Origin: Echinostoma caproni
Lineage: Eukaryota; Platyhelminthes; Trematoda; Plagiorchiida; Echinostomatidae
Reading direction: 5' to 3'
Length of the DNA: 31,305 bases
NCBI GenBank assembly: GCA_900618425.1
Contig: UZAN01043303.1
Span: forward strand, 10,982 to 42,286
How positions within the stretch are numbered: position 1 is the stretch's first letter; each line of letters opens with the position of its first letter. Positions 28,564-31,305 of this stretch are shown here, piece after piece. A program made the position numbers and the translations under genes. The notes beneath the pieces are model-generated. The model was given only the letters and a program-made list of their open reading frames with translations. It ran no database searches and was not told the DNA's origin.

Positions 28564-30686
28564 CTGGAATTAAAAAAAGGTGGATCAAAGCATGTTGATG
28601 GATTACCATTCAGACGAGATAAAACTTGGTGTTAATTGCAGAATAATGAGCAATTGTTCTCTCAGATTTTATTAGCAGGAAAAACAGTCTCGCAATAACT
28701 AATATCAATAACGGCGTTAGAATAGTTCGCTAACATATTTTCGTTATTGACATCACAAAATAGTTGATTGTGATACATCAGGTAAGTTCATCTGGCACTT
28801 CGAAGTAAAAAGGGTGTAGAGACTCAGTCTCTACAACAGGTATATACTGTCTGCAACTATTTTTAATCACGCATGCTTGAGGGAAATGAATTTTACTAAT
28901 AGCCCCCATTCTCATGATATATATCTAGTATAATTAGTATATTAGGTACTTAGGGCAGAGAGATCACTCTGAAGGAGACTGTACAAAACAGACCTAAATT
29001 GTCTATCCAAAAGAGCCGTTAAAACGGTCTATCTGTATACTACAGTACAAGAGGTCTTCAATTCAAACCTAAGAAACTGAGCCTACAATCTAATCAAACT
29101 AAGAGACAGCCACAGTGCCGCCACTAGCACTTGGCTGTTCTCCTTCAGGTCTGTTACTTACGTATGATAATAGGGGAACTCCAGTGTGACGAGAACCTGC
29201 TGTTCATTCATGATAACCGGCAACCTAAACCCTGAAACATGAAGTGGTACATCGCACCCCCAGAAAATACGTGATTTCCAGCCTACACCAGCGAAGCTAT
29301 GCCGTTGGGTAGCGTGGTGCTATCTGGATCTTAGGAATCGAATTAGGCTAGTGTTGAGCAGAACCGCTTGCACATTATCACCCAAAAGATAATGGACGCT
29401 AGTCAGGATCCAACTCATTGCATTTGTACCTTCCACTTAACACTTCTATTAAGCTATTGCCGTAATACCTCAAACTATCCCACTGACTAGGTAGGCTATT
29501 CGATAGTTTTGCTCTCACATGTGGTCATTTTGGCTATAAAAGTTGCTATACATAAATGTATATATATATATATATATATATATTGCATAGTAAGTAGTAT
29601 GCGAATGACTGGACAAATTTCCCTGGGAGCACACGACCGGTTTCGCGGTTCTGGCCGCTCGTCAGGAATGCGTATTCGGTAATCCTCTGTCAGTTTATTC
29701 ATATACTTGTCTACTTTCGACACAATAACCTTGTTTGCATTACCGGGTGACGTTTGGATAGCATCCCTTTCCGATACAGTCTACTGAAGAATCAATGCTA
29801 TGATTCAATGATTTTGTAGATGGGTTAGATACTACTAATCGCAACAAATGTGACTTGATAGTCTTTATAGAATATTTCATAATAAGTAGTATATATATAT
29901 ATATTGGTTTATGCACCTGATCCCATAAGAACCTCATACGGTTCGCCATTACAACTCCCAAGACATTTGTTCGTTCCCTACATGTGTGCCGAGAATGAAA
30001 GCTGAGAGTAAAAAGGTTAATTATTTCTCATGGTTGTTTATTGTAAACTGAGTACACCACAAAGGCTCAACAGGTGGAAACGCCTTAAATGAAAATCGCA
30101 ACTGATCAACAGTAAAAACAAATAGCAGGTAACATACCTCATGCACCGATAGTCCGATTGACTCCCTCGATTTTGTGTCCAGAAGTTTTTCTGTGGTCGG
30201 TGGTACGGGTTCCATATTGATTCGGTTGTGAGCCACATAAAATATTGGCATCCCGGCAACTAAACGAGCCCGCATTTGTAGCAATTCATCGTTTGAGGCC
30301 AGTGCAAAAAGCAAACTGCGACCGCATTTTCGCAGTCCACTTTTTCGAGCCGTTTGAATTCGTCTACGAATACACCATGGAGCACCTCTCGTTGGATCAA
30401 ACGAGTGCTTGCATTTGAGCACTTTGAATTGTTGAAGTATGCTTAAGGCACCTGAGAAAAGCGGTCGCAACGATTCACACTCAGAGATTGTGCATGTGGA
30501 TGTGACCAGTTTGATGGGAAGCTTGAAAGTCGCTTCCAATTGATCCGTGATATTCAACTTGTTCAGTAGCGCCTGATTGGCAAATGTACTGTCCACAAAG
30601 ACTTCAAGAGGATCCACAGGTAGTCCAAAATGTCTGGAATATGCCTCTAGTATTCGCTTATAACCCTTCAACCGCTTAATTTTCAT
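28303..30686 (-). CDS. UTP23: UTP23, small-subunit processome PIN-like protein, complete, 2 exons
   Basis: Exons 30686-30138 (183 codons, starts MKIKRLKGYKRILEAYSRHF) and 28563-28303 (86 codons plus TAG) join in phase 0 to give 269 residues; human UTP23 is about 250. The first exon carries the degenerate PIN-like fold: VDSTFANQALLNKLNITDQL, CTISECESLRPL, then CKH..C (zinc-finger remnant) and MPIFYVAHNRINMEPVPP. The second has the family-diagnostic GPNPLSCKKKKR and an Arg run (RRRRRRRIHNTW). By family knowledge it is a nucleolar factor of 18S rRNA maturation that helps release snR30/U17 from pre-ribosomes. It is convergent to the remodeller gene. Confidence 0.92.
29559..29904 (-). mobile_element. 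Penelope-type repeat bounded by TA microsatellites
   Basis: TA runs at 29559-29584 and 29890-29904 bound a segment of about 300 nt. TAAGTAGTAT is directly repeated at 29591-29600 and 29883-29892, each beside a TA run. The segment carries a hammerhead ribozyme core on the minus strand. Penelope-like elements of flatworms are known to carry minimal type I hammerheads in their terminal repeats; the assignment is by that association, as no reverse transcriptase is visible here. Confidence 0.6.
29629..29671 (-). ncRNA. Minimal type I hammerhead ribozyme motif
   Basis: Read 5' to 3' on the minus strand: stem I strand GCATTC (29671-29666), core CTGACGA (29665-29659), stem II GCGG with loop CCAGAA and CCGC (29658-29645), core GAAA (29644-29641), CCGG plus TC (29640-29635). 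Cleavage is predicted after that C, then stem I strand GTGTGC (29634-29629). Stem I pairs five of six positions (one G-U, one U-U mismatch). All invariant core bases are present. Stem III is A-C-C/G-G-U with no loop, so a single copy cannot close it; a dimer could. Confidence 0.8.
30138..30686 (-). CDS. UTP23: UTP23 exon 1 (start codon, PIN-like domain)
   Basis: ATG at 30686-30684, in a start context (MKI.R.K) conserved in UTP23 proteins. The exon ends RESIGLSVHE before donor GTATGT (30137-30132). The expected CCHC zinc finger reads QFKVLKCKH, then C after PTRGAPW: the first Cys position appears to be Phe. Confidence 0.94.
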
Positions 30687-30704
30687 GGCTTTTCGTCAGA
30701 TTAT
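30687..30704 (-). promoter_or_regulatory. Possible 3' splice acceptor just upstream of the UTP23 ATG
   Basis: On the minus strand TTTGTCTGCCTTACAG ends at 30705, leaving only 18 nt before the ATG. This could end a 5' UTR intron or receive a spliced leader; trematodes trans-splice a subset of mRNAs. Only the pyrimidine-AG pattern is seen. Confidence 0.4.
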
Positions 30705-31004
30705 CTGTAAGGCAGACAAATAGCTAGTGAAATGAAGAACTTTTGCCCTACCAAACGCACTTCAGTTGGTAACTAGTTTAACAACGTAAAACTCGCTTAG
30801 TGACAGCTAGCGGAAAATCCAAAATCAAGTTCAAACTTGTAAAACCCGCTGATTCATCGAGGTTGTTCAGAACGAAAACGTCTTAATGCGACGTTTTTAA
30901 AAAGGTTCAGAATAAACTAACTGTCTGGTTAAACCTTGTATGAAAATTCGGCCGTTTAAAAAAGGAAGTTTTTTAGTGTTCCTTCCAGCGGGAATGATGT
31001 TGAA
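30705..31004. other. Upstream region of UTP23
   Basis: AT-rich, no coding frame supported. It contains a perfect 8-bp inverted repeat with a 7-nt loop, AAAACGTC and GACGTTTT (30875-30897). It probably holds promoter or 5' UTR sequence; no TATA or other element can be assigned. Confidence 0.5.
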
Positions 31005-31305
31005 TAATATACATATATTGCACACTCATTTGAGGCCAGACTGTGTGCCAAACAAATCGAGGTACAATCATCTTGATGAAAAAGAAAGACGGTCGATGAT
31101 TTGCATGTGGGCCGAATACTGCCAGGTTGCCCAGGTCAAGAAAGATGAATTCTTTTGAGGAATCCACAACCGGAGCCTTTGGCTAGCCAAAGTCTGACCC
31201 GCAAGGCAGCGCGGCGGTGTGCAAAAGCCTCAATCCATTGGGGCCGGTGTCCACTTTATCGGATCATACGCCTTTCGGACGGGGTCCACCGTCTACGGTG
31301 CCCAA
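31005..31305 (+). repeat. Dispersed repeat, copy C (fullest, runs off the window)
   Basis: Begins at a TA-rich run. It matches copy B over its first 100 nt and copy A over the following part, tying the three together. Short open frames across it (30940-31158 plus, 30973-31167 minus) show no recognisable protein. From about 31140 it looks less AT-rich than the flanking DNA. Confidence 0.7.

Larger units (their letters stand above)
28564..30137 (-). other. UTP23 intron, 1574 nt
   Basis: Starts GTATGT and ends AATTCCAG (minus strand). It holds the hammerhead-bearing repeat (29585-29904) with two TA runs. The stretch 28580-29550 is without recognisable features. Confidence 0.9.

Noticed and set aside
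30940..31167. Short open frames on both strands near the window end
   Set aside because: They fall in a repeat with two other copies that do not keep the frames.
1..31305. Bacterial-style features (operons, CRISPR, insertion sequences, Rho-independent terminators)
   Set aside because: The window is intron-bearing eukaryotic DNA. The inverted repeats are mobile-element structures, and no regularly spaced direct repeats were seen.

Overview
The window is eukaryotic nuclear DNA. It holds two intron-containing protein genes separated and interrupted by dispersed repeats. Three things point to a parasitic flatworm (trematode), most likely an opisthorchiid-type liver fluke, from a draft assembly (one 454-base N gap plus a few isolated Ns): long introns (0.1-3.2 kb), RTE-type retrotransposon 3' ends of the kind familiar from flukes, and a Penelope-type hammerhead ribozyme motif next to TA runs. 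The species call is inference; the gene families are much firmer.

Plus strand, 393-26019: the 3' part of a SWR1/SRCAP/Domino-family chromatin-remodelling ATPase. Sixteen exons (fifteen firm, one tentative) join in one open frame of about 1753 codons. The first exon in the window already lies in the first ATPase lobe (helicase motif II, DEAQ), so the N-terminal HSA region and Walker A lie upstream of the window. Order: end of ATPase lobe 1 (393-3608 and the start of the 4762 exon), the long insertion typical of split INO80/SWR1 ATPases (4762-12202), ATPase lobe 2 (13151-14589), the conserved acidic post-ATPase segment (16153-20671), and a Ser/Thr/Pro-rich tail ending in a stop at 26017-26019.

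Minus strand, 30686 down to 28303: a complete two-exon gene for UTP23, a PIN-like protein of the small-subunit processome (269 aa). It converges on the remodeller gene, with 2.3 kb between the two stop codons.

Repeats fill most of the rest. There are two nearly identical RTE 3' ends (1-192 and 5270-5750), a 74-bp-arm hairpin insertion with a 19-bp target-site duplication (3694-3938), and a second inverted repeat (2644-2830). A pair of tRNA-derived SINEs lies in opposite orientation (7811-8050 plus, 8321-8570 minus). An uncharacterised repeat family has three copies (27020-27250, 27805-27902, 31005-31305). A Penelope-type repeat in the UTP23 intron carries a hammerhead ribozyme core in sense orientation (29629-29671). 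This ribozyme and the SINE and hairpin structures are the most interesting non-coding signals. I found no previously undescribed multi-gene system.
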